From the NCBI RefSeq assembly GCF_000722545.1, contig NZ_JNVM01000005.1, positions 186,001-250,000 of the forward strand: a DNA stretch of 64,000 nucleotides. Direction: 5' to 3'. The notes under the pieces were generated by a model that saw nothing but the letters and a program-made list of their open reading frames with translations, made no database searches and was not told the DNA's origin. The stretch is from Paenibacillus tyrphae. GTDB taxonomy: Bacteria; Bacillota; Bacilli; Paenibacillales; NBRC-103111. Positions 44,266 to 53,787 of the stretch are shown here, in pieces (the first letter of the stretch is position 1; each line of letters opens with the position of its first letter). Made by a program: the position numbers and the translations under genes.

Positions 44266-45290
44266 GCGACAAGCGATTAACGGTCGGGCTGACGCTCGGC
44301 AAATTCGCGCCCCTGCATCGGGGGCACCAATATATGATCGAAACGGCTCTCGCGGAGACGGATCACATAATCGTCGTCATCTACGATTGTCCCGAAACAA
44401 CGGACATTCCGCTGACGGTGCGGGCGGACTGGATTCGCGCCCTGTATCCCGAGGTCGAGGTGATCGAGGCTTGGGACGGGCCGACGGAAACGGGCTATAC
44501 GCCGGAGATCAAGAAGGCGCAGGAGGATTATATCCTCGGCCTGCTTGGCGGGCGGAGAGTGACACATTTTTATTCCAGCGAGCCGTACGGCGAGCATATG
44601 AGCGAAGCGTTGAATGCCGTGAACCGGCAGGTTGACCCGAGGCGGGAGGCGTTTCCGGTATCGGGAACGGCGGTGCGGCATGACCCGCCCGCGAACCGGG
44701 CGTTCGTCCATCCGCTGGTGTACCGGGATCTGGTGACGACCGTCGTCTTTCTTGGCGCGCCATCGACCGGCAAAACGACCGTTTGCGATGCGCTGGCCCG
44801 CGAGTTCGGAACGGTCTGGATGCCGGAGTACGGGCGCGAGTATTGGGAGCAGCATCAGACCGACCGCCGGCTGACGCCGGACCAGTTGGTGGAGATTGCC
44901 GAGGGGCATCTGGCCCGGGAGGAAAAGCTGCTGCCGGAGGCGAACGGCTACCTGTTCGTCGATACGAATGCGATCACGACGTTCATGTTCGCGCACTATT
45001 ACCACGGGATGGCGCTGCCGCGCCTACGGAACTTGGCGGCGCAGGCGGCTTCGCGTTACGATCTCGTCTTTATGTGCGGCGACGACATCCCGTACGACGA
45101 CACGTGGGACCGTTCGGGCGACGTGCAGCGCCGCGTGTTCCAGAAGCAGATCGCGGCCGATCTGGCGGCGCGGCGGGTGCCTTACATTCCGCTGCACGGC
45201 AGTCTGGAGGAACGGATCGCACAGGTGAAGCGGGTGCTGAGCCGCTACCGCAAGTATGCGAGCCTCGGCGCACCGTGGGCTGAACTATAG
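44262..45290 (+). CDS. nadR: NadR-like NMN adenylyltransferase / nicotinamide riboside kinase
   Basis: A 342-residue bifunctional enzyme without the HTH domain of E. coli NadR. GKFAPLHRGHQYMIETAL is the nucleotidyltransferase HxGH motif; GAPSTGKTTVCDALA is the kinase P-loop near residue 170. It converts imported nicotinamide riboside to NAD. It overlaps pnuC by 4 bp, so import and phosphorylation are coupled. Confidence 0.95.
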   Translation: MSDKRLTVGLTLGKFAPLHRGHQYMIETALAETDHIIVVIYDCPETTDIPLTVRADWIRALYPEVEVIEAWDGPTETGYTPEIKKAQEDYILGLLGGRRVTHFYSSEPYGEHMSEALNAVNRQVDPRREAFPVSGTAVRHDPPANRAFVHPLVYRDLVTTVVFLGAPSTGKTTVCDALAREFGTVWMPEYGREYWEQHQTDRRLTPDQLVEIAEGHLAREEKLLPEANGYLFVDTNAITTFMFAHYYHGMALPRLRNLAAQAASRYDLVFMCGDDIPYDDTWDRSGDVQRRVFQKQIAADLAARRVPYIPLHGSLEERIAQVKRVLSRYRKYASLGAPWAEL

Positions 45291-45305
45291 GAGGGGGAAA
45301 TCGGG

Positions 45306-46208
45306 ATGAACGACGGAAGAAAAAGCATGGCGGACCGTATCAAAGGCGGGCTGTACGGCGTCGCCGTCGGCGATGCGCTCGGCGGGACGACCGAATTCAT
45401 GAGCGCCAAGGAAATTCACCGCAAGTACGGCTATTTGACCGACATCATCGGCGGGGGCGTATGGGACCTCGAACCGGGAGAAGTCACGGACGACACGATG
45501 ATGACGCTTTGCGTGGCGGAGGGCATTCTCGACCGCCCGGACGACCCGATGGCGAGCATCGGGGAGCGCTTCCTGGCGTGGTACCGTTCCGATCCGAAGG
45601 ATATCGGGAATATCATTCGGCGGGCGTTCGCGCGGTATGAAGGCCATTGGTTCGAAGCGGCCTTTCTGGCCGATCAAGACCTGGGCCGCAGCGCGGGCAA
45701 CGGCTCGCTGATGCGCTGCCTGCCGGTGGCGCTAGCTTATGCCGCCCCCGACCGGATCGACCGCATGTCGCGGATGCAGTCGAAGATGACGCACTACGAC
45801 GAGCGCTGCAACGAAGCGTGCGGCTTGTACAACCGCATCGTGCTGCGGCTGCTGAACGGTGAAGAGCTGCGCCCGGCGATGGCGGCTGAGACGCAGGGCA
45901 CGCCGTACGCTTCCGCGCTGGCCGAAGTGCCGGACTGCGAGCCGACCGGCTTCGTCGTCGATACGCTGCGCTGGGCGCTCTACTGCCTCCAGCAGGGCGA
46001 CGGCTTCGCCGATGTCGTTCAGCGGGCCGCCAATCTCGGCGGCGACAGCGACACGATCGGCGCCATCGCCGGCGGGCTGGCGGGCGTGTATTACGGCTAC
46101 GCCGGCATCCCGGCCACGTATGCGGACGCCATCCTGATCAAGGACCGGCTGGACGCCGTGGCCGGGCGGCTGACGGCGCTGCGGCAGGCTGCCTCCGATG
46201 GTTCGTAG
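45306..46208 (+). CDS. ADP-ribosylglycohydrolase family protein
   Basis: A 300-residue protein of the ARH/DraG fold. Metal-binding motifs are TDDTMM near residue 61 and GGDSDTIGAIAGGLAG near 245. It hydrolyses ADP-ribose linkages. As the last gene of the NrtR operon, it may feed ADP-ribose, the NrtR effector, or recycle ADP-ribose. It ends 10 bp before the convergent gerC-like gene. Confidence 0.93.
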   Translation: MNDGRKSMADRIKGGLYGVAVGDALGGTTEFMSAKEIHRKYGYLTDIIGGGVWDLEPGEVTDDTMMTLCVAEGILDRPDDPMASIGERFLAWYRSDPKDIGNIIRRAFARYEGHWFEAAFLADQDLGRSAGNGSLMRCLPVALAYAAPDRIDRMSRMQSKMTHYDERCNEACGLYNRIVLRLLNGEELRPAMAAETQGTPYASALAEVPDCEPTGFVVDTLRWALYCLQQGDGFADVVQRAANLGGDSDTIGAIAGGLAGVYYGYAGIPATYADAILIKDRLDAVAGRLTALRQAASDGS

Positions 46209-46218
46209 TGGAAGCGGC

Positions 46219-47388
46219 TCAGCTTTTCTCTTTTAACATGGAAGGCCGTTTCAGCTTCAGCTTTTGCGAATTGTCCATTCGGACCTTCACCTTAACGCTT
46301 CGCAGAGAGTCCTTGGTCAGGAAAAACTCGTCCTTTTGGGCGAGTTTTTGCCATTTTTTCGGGTCCTGGCGGTATAGAGCGTCGGAGAGCTGCAGCACAT
46401 CCATTTTACGCTCCAGTCCTTTGCGGTACGTGTGCTCGATTTCTTCTTTTATTTTCTGCTCCGCTTGCCGCTGAATTTCTTTTTCGTCCATTGGACGGTT
46501 ATATTGAAATACGCCGCCGGAAGTGGATACCTCGATGTTGAAGCTTACCCGGTTTTGCGATACTACGGGAGTGATCACGGCTTTCGGCTTCTGCATGACC
46601 ACCACCGCCGTCGGCCGTTTCAGATCGCCCAGCGCAAGCACGCCCCGGGCAGTAGACCGGTTCATCCAGCGATTGCCGAGCAAATCTTTATTCGGCATCG
46701 CCGCGACCAGCTTGTCCTTCTTCATGCCATACACTCCGTCCATCATCAGGTTCTTATGCGGCTCTGTGTTTTTCGTCCAGGCCTTTTCGTTAATGTCGAT
46801 GGAAGGCAGGAGAGAGGTCATTCCGGGCTCGTACAGAGTAGACATAAAATGGTATAGCCGCAGCGGCTCGATAAAAGAGCTTTGCCGGTAGATGTCCATC
46901 GGACTGCTAAGCTGGGAATACAGCATCGAAATGTTCAGAATCGGATTAGCCGACAAAATCTCCCGCATCGGACGTTCGGTTCCGAATACCCAAGGCGTCT
47001 GCCGGAATTCGTTGAACCGGCCCCACAGATCCATGACGTCCGTGATTCCGTGCTCCAGCAGCGCTTTGCTGAAGACGATCGCGGAGATATGACTCCACGA
47101 AACGGATTGATGGGACGTGCGGTACACTTGAAAGACGGCTTCATCGAAGGTGGAGGCCGTGCCTTCCCCGATAAAATTGCTCGGATTGGCCCGCCGTCCG
47201 CCGCTCTCGACCTTGGCGATGTTCGTAAAATCAATCACTTGGACGTACACCTTATATTGGCCTTTCACATAATCGATACCGATCGCATTCGGGTAAATGA
47301 CTTGCTCGACGGACCTCATGCCGCAGGCGGAGAGCAGCAGGAGCGGCGGTAAAATAAGCATCAGCTGGAGCAAGGGATGCCTGCGCAT
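46219..47388 (-). CDS. spore germination lipoprotein, GerC family
   Basis: A 389-residue Ger(x)C protein with lipobox LLLLSAC (Cys22) and family blocks IYPNAIGIDYVKGQYKVYVQ and VYGMKKDKLV. It is the C subunit of a nutrient germinant receptor in the spore inner membrane. It is the last gene of the GerB-GerA-GerC operon, 3 bp after the A subunit gene. The germinant cannot be predicted. Confidence 0.94.
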   Translation of the reverse strand: MRRHPLLQLMLILPPLLLLSACGMRSVEQVIYPNAIGIDYVKGQYKVYVQVIDFTNIAKVESGGRRANPSNFIGEGTASTFDEAVFQVYRTSHQSVSWSHISAIVFSKALLEHGITDVMDLWGRFNEFRQTPWVFGTERPMREILSANPILNISMLYSQLSSPMDIYRQSSFIEPLRLYHFMSTLYEPGMTSLLPSIDINEKAWTKNTEPHKNLMMDGVYGMKKDKLVAAMPNKDLLGNRWMNRSTARGVLALGDLKRPTAVVVMQKPKAVITPVVSQNRVSFNIEVSTSGGVFQYNRPMDEKEIQRQAEQKIKEEIEHTYRKGLERKMDVLQLSDALYRQDPKKWQKLAQKDEFFLTKDSLRSVKVKVRMDNSQKLKLKRPSMLKEKS

Positions 47389-47391
47389 CGG

Positions 47392-48861
47392 TCATTCCTC
47401 CCGTTCGGGCAATATCTTCTGCAAAAAGCGGAGCCTTTTCGTCAGTCGGTTGAACGGGGTGCGAAAAAACTCTGGAACAATCTCCTTGAAGGACGTAGGA
47501 GACAGCGGCGCCATGAGCGGAACGCCGAAGGAGGTCTGGTTCACCAGGTAGGTGATGATCGCAAAGACCGAGAGCAGGAAGCCGAACAAGCCGAAGCTCG
47601 CCGACAAGAGCAGCACGAAAATGCGCAAAATCGAGATTGTTCCAAACAGCGTCTGGGTCGTCGTTACGAAGGAAGCGACCATGCTGGTGGCCATTACGAC
47701 CACCATGCTCGGCGAGGCCAGACCCGCGCTGATCGCGGCTTGACCGATGATGAGGCCTCCTACCACCGACAGCGTCTGCCCGATGTTAGGCGGCAGGCGC
47801 ATCCCCGCTTCGCGGAACAGCTCGAACAGGATCAGCATGGCGAACAGCTCAAGCTGGCTCGGAAAAGGGACGCCTTGCCGTGAGATGACAATCGTCGCCA
47901 ACATGCTCACCGGAAACTGATCTTGATGAAACGTCAGCAGCGCGATCCAGAACCCGGGCAAAAAAACGGCCAGCAACAAACCGAACATGCGCAGCAGTCG
48001 GCCGAAGGCGACGAAGTAGAAATGAGTATGCGCGTCCTCGGCGGATTTGAAGGCGAACGTCACGGTAATCGGCGCGATCGCAACGGTGGGCGATCCGTCG
48101 AAGAGAATGACCAGCCTGCCTTTCAGCAGAGCCCGGACGGCGAAATCCGGACGCCCCGAATGATAAGCGGCGGGAAACAGCGCGAATTTGGAATCGACGA
48201 TCCGTTCGATCAGCTCCGAAATGCTGACGAGGCCATCCATCTCCAGCCTGGAGATGCGCTCCTCTACCACCCGAACGGTGCGCGGGTCCGCCGTTCCTTC
48301 CATATACATCAAACCGACCCGGGTGCGGGATTTGAGGCCGACGCGGAATTCCTTATAGCTCAGATGATGGGATAGCAGCCGTTTCCGGATAAGCGCGACG
48401 TTCGTATCGAGATGTTCGATAAAGCCGTCCCGGGGACCCAGCAAGGAGGTTTCCGTCTTGGGCTCTTCCGGTGTTCGGCTCAGCGGAGCGGCCAGATTGC
48501 AGCTGTATAAGCGGTCCGATTCCGTCAGAATCAGCAGGTGGCCTCGGAACAGCAGGTCATTGGCCTGCCGAAACCAGTCCTTTCCCTCGACAGGCTGCAG
48601 ATTCAGCCCGGTGATGCCGGAAAGGGAGTGCGGAGCGCCGCTCGCGAAGTCCGGGACGGCTTCCATCAGTCTTGGCAGGACGGTTTGGTTTAACTTGTCG
48701 GTATCGGTCAGGCCGTGGCAATAATAAAGCAGCAGTCGCGTGCTTTCGCCCGAAGAGACCGGATATTCGACAGTTAAGAACAAAATGTCCTGGCTATCCT
48801 CATAGACCGAGCGCAAATACGGCTCGTTTTTTACAGGCGGCAGCTCATGATGAGTGTTCAT
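47392..48861 (-). CDS. spore germination protein, GerA family
   Basis: A 489-residue A subunit with a soluble N-terminal half (about 1-270) and about five to six membrane segments. Hallmarks are GRLVILFDGSPTVAIAPITV and RQGVPFPSQLELFAMLILFE and EAGMRLPPNIGQTLSVVGGL. I used the ATG at 48861, starting MNTHHELPPV, with AAAGGG upstream; the longer frame overlaps the B subunit gene. It overlaps gerB by 4 bp. Confidence 0.95.
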   Translation of the reverse strand: MNTHHELPPVKNEPYLRSVYEDSQDILFLTVEYPVSSGESTRLLLYYCHGLTDTDKLNQTVLPRLMEAVPDFASGAPHSLSGITGLNLQPVEGKDWFRQANDLLFRGHLLILTESDRLYSCNLAAPLSRTPEEPKTETSLLGPRDGFIEHLDTNVALIRKRLLSHHLSYKEFRVGLKSRTRVGLMYMEGTADPRTVRVVEERISRLEMDGLVSISELIERIVDSKFALFPAAYHSGRPDFAVRALLKGRLVILFDGSPTVAIAPITVTFAFKSAEDAHTHFYFVAFGRLLRMFGLLLAVFLPGFWIALLTFHQDQFPVSMLATIVISRQGVPFPSQLELFAMLILFELFREAGMRLPPNIGQTLSVVGGLIIGQAAISAGLASPSMVVVMATSMVASFVTTTQTLFGTISILRIFVLLLSASFGLFGFLLSVFAIITYLVNQTSFGVPLMAPLSPTSFKEIVPEFFRTPFNRLTKRLRFLQKILPEREE

Positions 48862-49934
48862 GGTCCATTCCCTTTCTGGCGACGGGGCAGCAAAGTCATT
48901 CCTGCGAGCGTTAAGGACAGCGCCAGCACTGCGCCCGATATATAGGGCAGCGTCGTTTGCAGCGTGCCGAGAAACCGCAGGCCCATCACAGGGAAGTAGG
49001 GCGCGGCAACGAACACCCCCGAGCACACGATCAGCCATGGAAGCGATTTATGCTTCCATAGAAGGCTTGCCATGTCTGCGATCAGATACATCGCCAAGGA
49101 AATCCGGATGTAAGCCCCCGCCAGCCATTGGTATACGGACAAAAAGTCGAGATGCTCGATATATTTTCCGAGGTTCACCAATCTCCATTCTTCAAACGCC
49201 GGATACCGGAGCAAACTGGCTCGGACCGGCCCGAACTCGACGATCGCTCCGATCAGTGGTCCCATGGTCAATCCTACCAAGATGATGCCTAACGCCAGAA
49301 GATGAAAGTACTTTATTGATTTGCGAATGCGATGCCGCATCAAAACCAGGACGAATAATTCGCTTAAGCCGGCCCCGATATACGGAATTCCCCGCAGTGC
49401 GGGGTCGTAGCCATTTTCGAAAAAGGGCCGCAATAAACCGTAATTTTTGTGCGGGATATTGGACGACATGACGAAGAAACCGAGAACGACGACAATGGGA
49501 AGCAGCAGTGCGGCTGTCATAGCGATGCTACGCAGCCCTTTATAGGCGTTGTAAAAGCAAATCCCTACGAGCAGGACTGTAAGGGAAAGTCCGGGCATCA
49601 GCGGCAAGTAAATCCGGGACCATTTGATCGTATCCACGGTCGTGACGGCGCCGATGTACAATAAATAAGTGGCAAAGACGGCTGCGAAGAGGACGGCCCA
49701 AAACTTACCGAACCGGACGCGGATCCACTCCGCAATGTGCCGGTTCCCGGTTCGCCGGACGATGCAATAGATCAAGGCCAGCCATACCATATATAAGACC
49801 GTCGCAAAGAGGACGGAGATCCAAGCGTCCCTGCCCGATACCTCCAGCATAACCGGAATAATGATGACATGATTCATCAATCCCGTCGACAACATCAGAA
49901 TCATGGATGCTTGCAGGAGTGAAATGGTTGGCAT
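48858..49934 (-). CDS. spore germination permease, GerB family
   Basis: A 358-residue protein of the APC-type endospore germination permease family with about ten transmembrane segments (LLQASMILMLSTGLMNHVII at the start). It is the B subunit, thought to bind the germinant and conduct ions. It is first in the operon; an inverted repeat lies just upstream. Confidence 0.93.
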   Translation of the reverse strand: MPTISLLQASMILMLSTGLMNHVIIIPVMLEVSGRDAWISVLFATVLYMVWLALIYCIVRRTGNRHIAEWIRVRFGKFWAVLFAAVFATYLLYIGAVTTVDTIKWSRIYLPLMPGLSLTVLLVGICFYNAYKGLRSIAMTAALLLPIVVVLGFFVMSSNIPHKNYGLLRPFFENGYDPALRGIPYIGAGLSELFVLVLMRHRIRKSIKYFHLLALGIILVGLTMGPLIGAIVEFGPVRASLLRYPAFEEWRLVNLGKYIEHLDFLSVYQWLAGAYIRISLAMYLIADMASLLWKHKSLPWLIVCSGVFVAAPYFPVMGLRFLGTLQTTLPYISGAVLALSLTLAGMTLLPRRQKGNGP

Positions 49935-49957
49935 GTGCTCTCACCGTTTGGAGTTCG

Positions 49958-49993
49958 TTACCCAATTTACCAATATTGTCTTCCATTGGGTAA
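49958..49993. promoter_or_regulatory. inverted repeat upstream of the germination operon
   Basis: TTACCCAAT and ATTGGGTAA are 9-bp arms 18 bases apart, with the palindrome CAATATTG between. It lies 24-59 bp before the gerB start. It could be an operator shared with the divergent gene at 50066. No clear sigma-G promoter was identified. Confidence 0.5.
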
Positions 49994-50065
49994 AGTTTTA
50001 TCCAAACGTTTTGGCGTCCGGAGAAGCGGATGTTAAAATAGGGCGAGGGAGGAGATGTAGGATTG

Positions 50066-50674
50066 ATGAAATTAAATCGTGATTTTTACAGCAGATTTAA
50101 TGAAGGGTTTGTCACCAAGATTAAAAATACGCCTCAATTCATGAAAGAAATGATGGAAAACGCTTTTCCGGATGAAGAGACGCCCATCGATCACTGGGGA
50201 TCCGATTCATTAGGGGGAGCCGAATTTTTTGTCGATAATACGAATCAAATCGTTAAAATGATCAGCCTCGATTATGAGGATTCGGAGCGGTTTGGCGAAG
50301 ACGATGAGGAATTGCTTCAGGATGAAGATAGACGCTGGAAACAATACGAAATGACAATAAAACAAAATAAAGAGGATAATTCTCATTTTTTTGTTGATAT
50401 TGTTGATTTAATAAAGGATGAACTGAAGTTTGCCGAACCTCAATATATTGCCGGGGACGAAAAACAGGTTTTTTGTGATTTCATGCCTGAACCTACTAGC
50501 CAAGATCATTCTATATTCGATGCTTCAGAATACTTTTTTAGCAGCTATGCGAGCATCAGTGCTTATTGGATACTTAGCGATCGAATCGCCTTTGTTCAAT
50601 ATGCGGAGTCCGATGGGGACGGAGACATTCAGATTTATGTTACGATAGGCATTATCCGCCGAATAATAACTTAA
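50066..50674 (+). CDS. hypothetical acidic protein
   Basis: A 202-residue protein, acidic and clearly more AT-rich than its neighbours, with no signal peptide or membrane segment. It starts MKLNRDFYSRFNEGFVTKIK and has ISLDYEDSERFGEDDEEL. I do not recognise the family. The ATG follows a TTG at 50063 that could also be used (GGGAGGAG upstream fits either). It stands alone between gerB and ppaC. The base composition suggests horizontal origin; a polymorphic-toxin immunity role would fit that style but there is no direct evidence. Confidence 0.65.
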   Translation: MKLNRDFYSRFNEGFVTKIKNTPQFMKEMMENAFPDEETPIDHWGSDSLGGAEFFVDNTNQIVKMISLDYEDSERFGEDDEELLQDEDRRWKQYEMTIKQNKEDNSHFFVDIVDLIKDELKFAEPQYIAGDEKQVFCDFMPEPTSQDHSIFDASEYFFSSYASISAYWILSDRIAFVQYAESDGDGDIQIYVTIGIIRRIIT

Positions 50675-50801
50675 ATATTTCTATTAAAGGGATAGGAATA
50701 ATGCTAGTTTTGCGATATAATCTGCATGGGAAATCTTGATTGTGAATGTGGATGTACGGTATACTTTTCTCGCCAAAACAAAACAAGTAAGGAGAATAAG
50801 G

Positions 50802-51734
50802 ATGGATAAAGTACTTATTTTCGGACATAAGAACCCAGACACCGATACGATCTGCTCTGCCCTTGCGTATGCGCATTTGAAAACTCAGCTAGGCCAAAAT
50901 GTTGAGCCTGTCCGCTTGGGCAGCGTAAACGGGGAAACCCAATACGCGCTTGACTACTTCAAAGCGGAAGCGCCGCGCCTCGTCGAGACGGTGGCAAGCG
51001 AAGCGAAAAACGTCATTCTGGTTGACCACAACGAGCGCCAGCAAAGTGCCTCCGACATCGATCAGGTTCGCGTGCTGGAGGTCATCGACCACCACCGCAT
51101 CGCCAACTTCGAGACAAGTGGTCCGCTCTATTACCGTGCCGAGCCGGTCGGCTGCACGGCGACGATTCTGAAAAAGTTGTACAAAGAAAACGGGGTCGCC
51201 ATTCCGAAAGAAATCGCCGGTCTCATGCTGTCCGCGATCATTTCCGACTCGCTCCTGTTCAAGTCGCCTACCTGCACGGATGAAGACGTAGCCGCTGCCC
51301 GCGAGCTGGCCGAAATCGCCGGCGTGAACGCCGATGCCTACGGTCTGGACATGCTCAAAGCCGGCGCCGATCTGAGCGACAAAACGATCGCCCAACTGAT
51401 CACGCTCGACGCCAAAGAATTCCAAATGGGCAGCTACAAAGTGGAAATCGCCCAAGTGAACGCCGTCGACACGAACGATGTGCTGTCGCGCCAAGCGGAG
51501 CTGGAAGCGGCACTCTCCGGCGTCATCGCGGAGAAAAACCTGGACCTGTTCCTCTTCGTCGTAACGGACATCCTGAACAACGATTCGATCGGCTTGGCCC
51601 TCGGCCGCGCCGCGCATGCCGTGGAGCAAGCGTACAACGTGAAGCTGGACGACAACAAAGCCGTGCTCAAAGGCGTCGTCTCCCGCAAATCGCAGATCGT
51701 ACCGGTGCTCACCGATACGTTCAACAAGCTGTAA
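50802..51734 (+). CDS. ppaC: manganese-dependent inorganic pyrophosphatase
   Basis: A 310-residue family II pyrophosphatase. [20 protein letters not shown] holds the metal-binding Asp/His set; the DHH motif is in [20 protein letters not shown] is the C-terminal substrate loop. It hydrolyses pyrophosphate to phosphate in the cytoplasm. The ATG at 50802 has AAGGAG upstream. Monocistronic, with a terminator directly after. Confidence 0.97.
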   Translation: MDKVLIFGHKNPDTDTICSALAYAHLKTQLGQNVEPVRLGSVNGETQYALDYFKAEAPRLVETVASEAKNVILVDHNERQQSASDIDQVRVLEVIDHHRIANFETSGPLYYRAEPVGCTATILKKLYKENGVAIPKEIAGLMLSAIISDSLLFKSPTCTDEDVAAARELAEIAGVNADAYGLDMLKAGADLSDKTIAQLITLDAKEFQMGSYKVEIAQVNAVDTNDVLSRQAELEAALSGVIAEKNLDLFLFVVTDILNNDSIGLALGRAAHAVEQAYNVKLDDNKAVLKGVVSRKSQIVPVLTDTFNKL

Positions 51735-51749
51735 TACAGGGACCAAAAC

Positions 51750-51783
51750 AAGGCCGCCGGCGCATTGCGCTTGGCGGCCTTTT
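51750..51783 (+). terminator. intrinsic terminator after ppaC
   Basis: AAGGCCGCC and GGCGGCCTT form a 9-bp stem around 14 bases, then TTT. Confidence 0.88.
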
Positions 51784-51860
51784 ACAAATTGTACGGAGCG
51801 CCGCGGCGCTTCTTTTTGATGCGCGCGGGCGATTCTTGCCTTATTACGCGGAACGTAAGA

Positions 51861-52358
51861 TCATTCCAGAATAACCCGGTCGATCCGCTTATTTTCCCAA
51901 TCCATCGTGATCTGTAATTTTTGCTTCCCCTGTTCGAAAACATAATGATCGCATTTGGCGGTTTCGTAGCAATCGACTTGTTCGAGCTTGTGCGGTTTGG
52001 ACAAATCGAGATCTTCTTTGGTGATCGGAATCTTCACCTTGGCGTCAAAAACCGAAGGATACCAGTATCCTTTCACCAGACGGTTATTGACGAGGACGAA
52101 TGTGGCGTTCGGCCCGTTTGCGCCGATGTAGTGAATTTCTTTCGTTTGGTCTTTGGCGCTGCTCTCCGACGGTTTGCCCATGATCCCGGTTATTTCTTCC
52201 TCCGAAGCCCCCGTCGAAATCCCGCCGAACGATAGAGCGGGCTCTCGCTTCCCGGCCGTATCGGCGTGATTGCAGCCCGCGACGGCAACAAGACTGAGAA
52301 TGATAAAAACCATGGCTCTTCTTTTCAGGCGTCCCCTCGCCAAAAGATTTATTCCCAT
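51861..52358 (-). CDS. small lipoprotein of unknown function
   Basis: A 165-residue protein with a long basic n-region, hydrophobic stretch and lipobox VAVAGC (Cys29). The middle (FGGISTGASEEEITGIMGKP) looks like the start of a SmpA/BamE-like or PepSY-like fold often found in small lipoproteins, but I cannot assign it. The chosen start overlaps the amidase stop by 10 bp; an internal ATG at 52313 would leave a shorter but usable signal. It is in the same direction as the amidase gene and probably co-transcribed. Confidence 0.7.
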   Translation of the reverse strand: MGINLLARGRLKRRAMVFIILSLVAVAGCNHADTAGKREPALSFGGISTGASEEEITGIMGKPSESSAKDQTKEIHYIGANGPNATFVLVNNRLVKGYWYPSVFDAKVKIPITKEDLDLSKPHKLEQVDCYETAKCDHYVFEQGKQKLQITMDWENKRIDRVILE

Positions 52359-53503
52359 CTTTTGTATTCGGCGTACCAGGCGTTCACGTAACGCATGTAC
52401 GTCGTCCAATCCCAACCGGACCCCGGGTCCGTATGGGTCTGATTCGGGTACTCGCTGTGCCCTTTGATGTGATCCCGATCGACCGGAATTCCGTAGCTGT
52501 AGCACATGAGGGCCGCCAGCTTGGCCGACTCGTTGTACATGGTCGTGGTAAACCATTTTCCCGGATCGTTAATGTAGCCTTCGTGCTCGATCCCGATGGT
52601 GTAAGAGTTCGCGCTGCGGGCGTGATAGGCAATATCTTTATCCTTGACCATCTGGGTAATTTCTCCGTCCGAGCTTCTTACATAATAGTGCGCGGCCGAA
52701 GGCCCGTCATGCTTTTGCTGCGCCCAACTGATGGAGCCGGCGTAAGTGCCCTGCATGACGTGAATCACCAGATGCGTAATGGTTCCGCGGCCGCGGTTTC
52801 CGGTTTCATAATTGGAGGAATGCGCCGCTTTCCAAATCGGTTTCACCACTGGCGGACCGCCAAGAGTGGAAATGACGATTTCGTTTTTAATCGTTACCTT
52901 ATTACCCGATGGAATAAGCAGCTTGGAAGTGCCCAGCACTTGCTGAAGATAAGAGGCGTTCAGCTCGTCGTTTTCCGAGCCCAGATACATTTTGACGGAG
53001 CCGGACCAGTCCGGCAGATTGGGCGATTCCCGGAATTCGGGATTTGCCGTCTTTTGAAAATCGGCAAGAAGCGCGGCCGCTCCCATAATGTTCGACTTAT
53101 CGTCCGATTTAAGCAAATTCACGTCGAGTCCGGAAAGGCGGGAAGCTTTCTCCAGCGTCTGCTTGACCGGGTTGGAAACGAGATTCATGATCCCGTAACC
53201 GTTTTCAAAACTAGGAAGGCCTACATGGTTACTTAGCCGCGATTCAGTCCAGCCGATGGCTATGAGCAAATCACGGGGGACCTTATACTGCTTCGATGCT
53301 GCTTCGAATGCTGCCAATAAGGTATCGGGCACGACGTAAGCCTGCTCGTTTGCCAGCTTGGCTTCCGCGTCCAATTGCTGCAGCTCCTTGTTTATTGTGC
53401 TGCCGCTGTCCTTTGCCGCTTCCGCCGCATAGCTTGCCCATGGCGCGCTGACCGTGAGCAGTGTCGCTAAAGATAAAATGCCTAGTACATAACGAGCCTT
53501 CAT
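52349..53503 (-). CDS. secreted lysozyme-like/N-acetylmuramoyl-L-alanine amidase fusion
   Basis: A 384-residue exported protein. A signal peptide (LGILSLATLLTVSAPWASYA) is followed by a goose-lysozyme/SLT-like region (about 55-190) with IAIGWTESRLSNHVG and GYGIMNLV, and a C-terminal amidase_2 domain (about 235-375) with HLVIHVMQGT, TIGIEHEG and HIKGHSEYP for zinc binding and catalysis. The two domains could cut both glycan and peptide bonds of peptidoglycan. Whether the N-terminal part is active is unclear: its Glu is in TESR, but other lytic motifs are degenerate. Confidence 0.88.
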   Translation of the reverse strand: MKARYVLGILSLATLLTVSAPWASYAAEAAKDSGSTINKELQQLDAEAKLANEQAYVVPDTLLAAFEAASKQYKVPRDLLIAIGWTESRLSNHVGLPSFENGYGIMNLVSNPVKQTLEKASRLSGLDVNLLKSDDKSNIMGAAALLADFQKTANPEFRESPNLPDWSGSVKMYLGSENDELNASYLQQVLGTSKLLIPSGNKVTIKNEIVISTLGGPPVVKPIWKAAHSSNYETGNRGRGTITHLVIHVMQGTYAGSISWAQQKHDGPSAAHYYVRSSDGEITQMVKDKDIAYHARSANSYTIGIEHEGYINDPGKWFTTTMYNESAKLAALMCYSYGIPVDRDHIKGHSEYPNQTHTDPGSGWDWTTYMRYVNAWYAEYKRWE

Positions 53504-53787
53504 TCGAGATTCCTCCTAAAAAGTGGAATAAAATCTAACATAAATAATTATGTAAAAAATACAAAAATCCTCCTTTTAGTTCTAAATATTTCTTAATCTA
53601 AAGGATGGATCAAGCGGAGTTTCAATAGGCTATGAGAGGGGCCGTTTTTCGACATTTTCCGTGCATCATATTGCCATTTTTCTGCAGGATCATTCATAAT
53701 CCTCTGAGGGCCGGACTATTTGTTATATAGTTGCATTGTGCGCGGGATCAGATCGCCACCGATGCCAATCCAAACTGAGGAGGAGAA

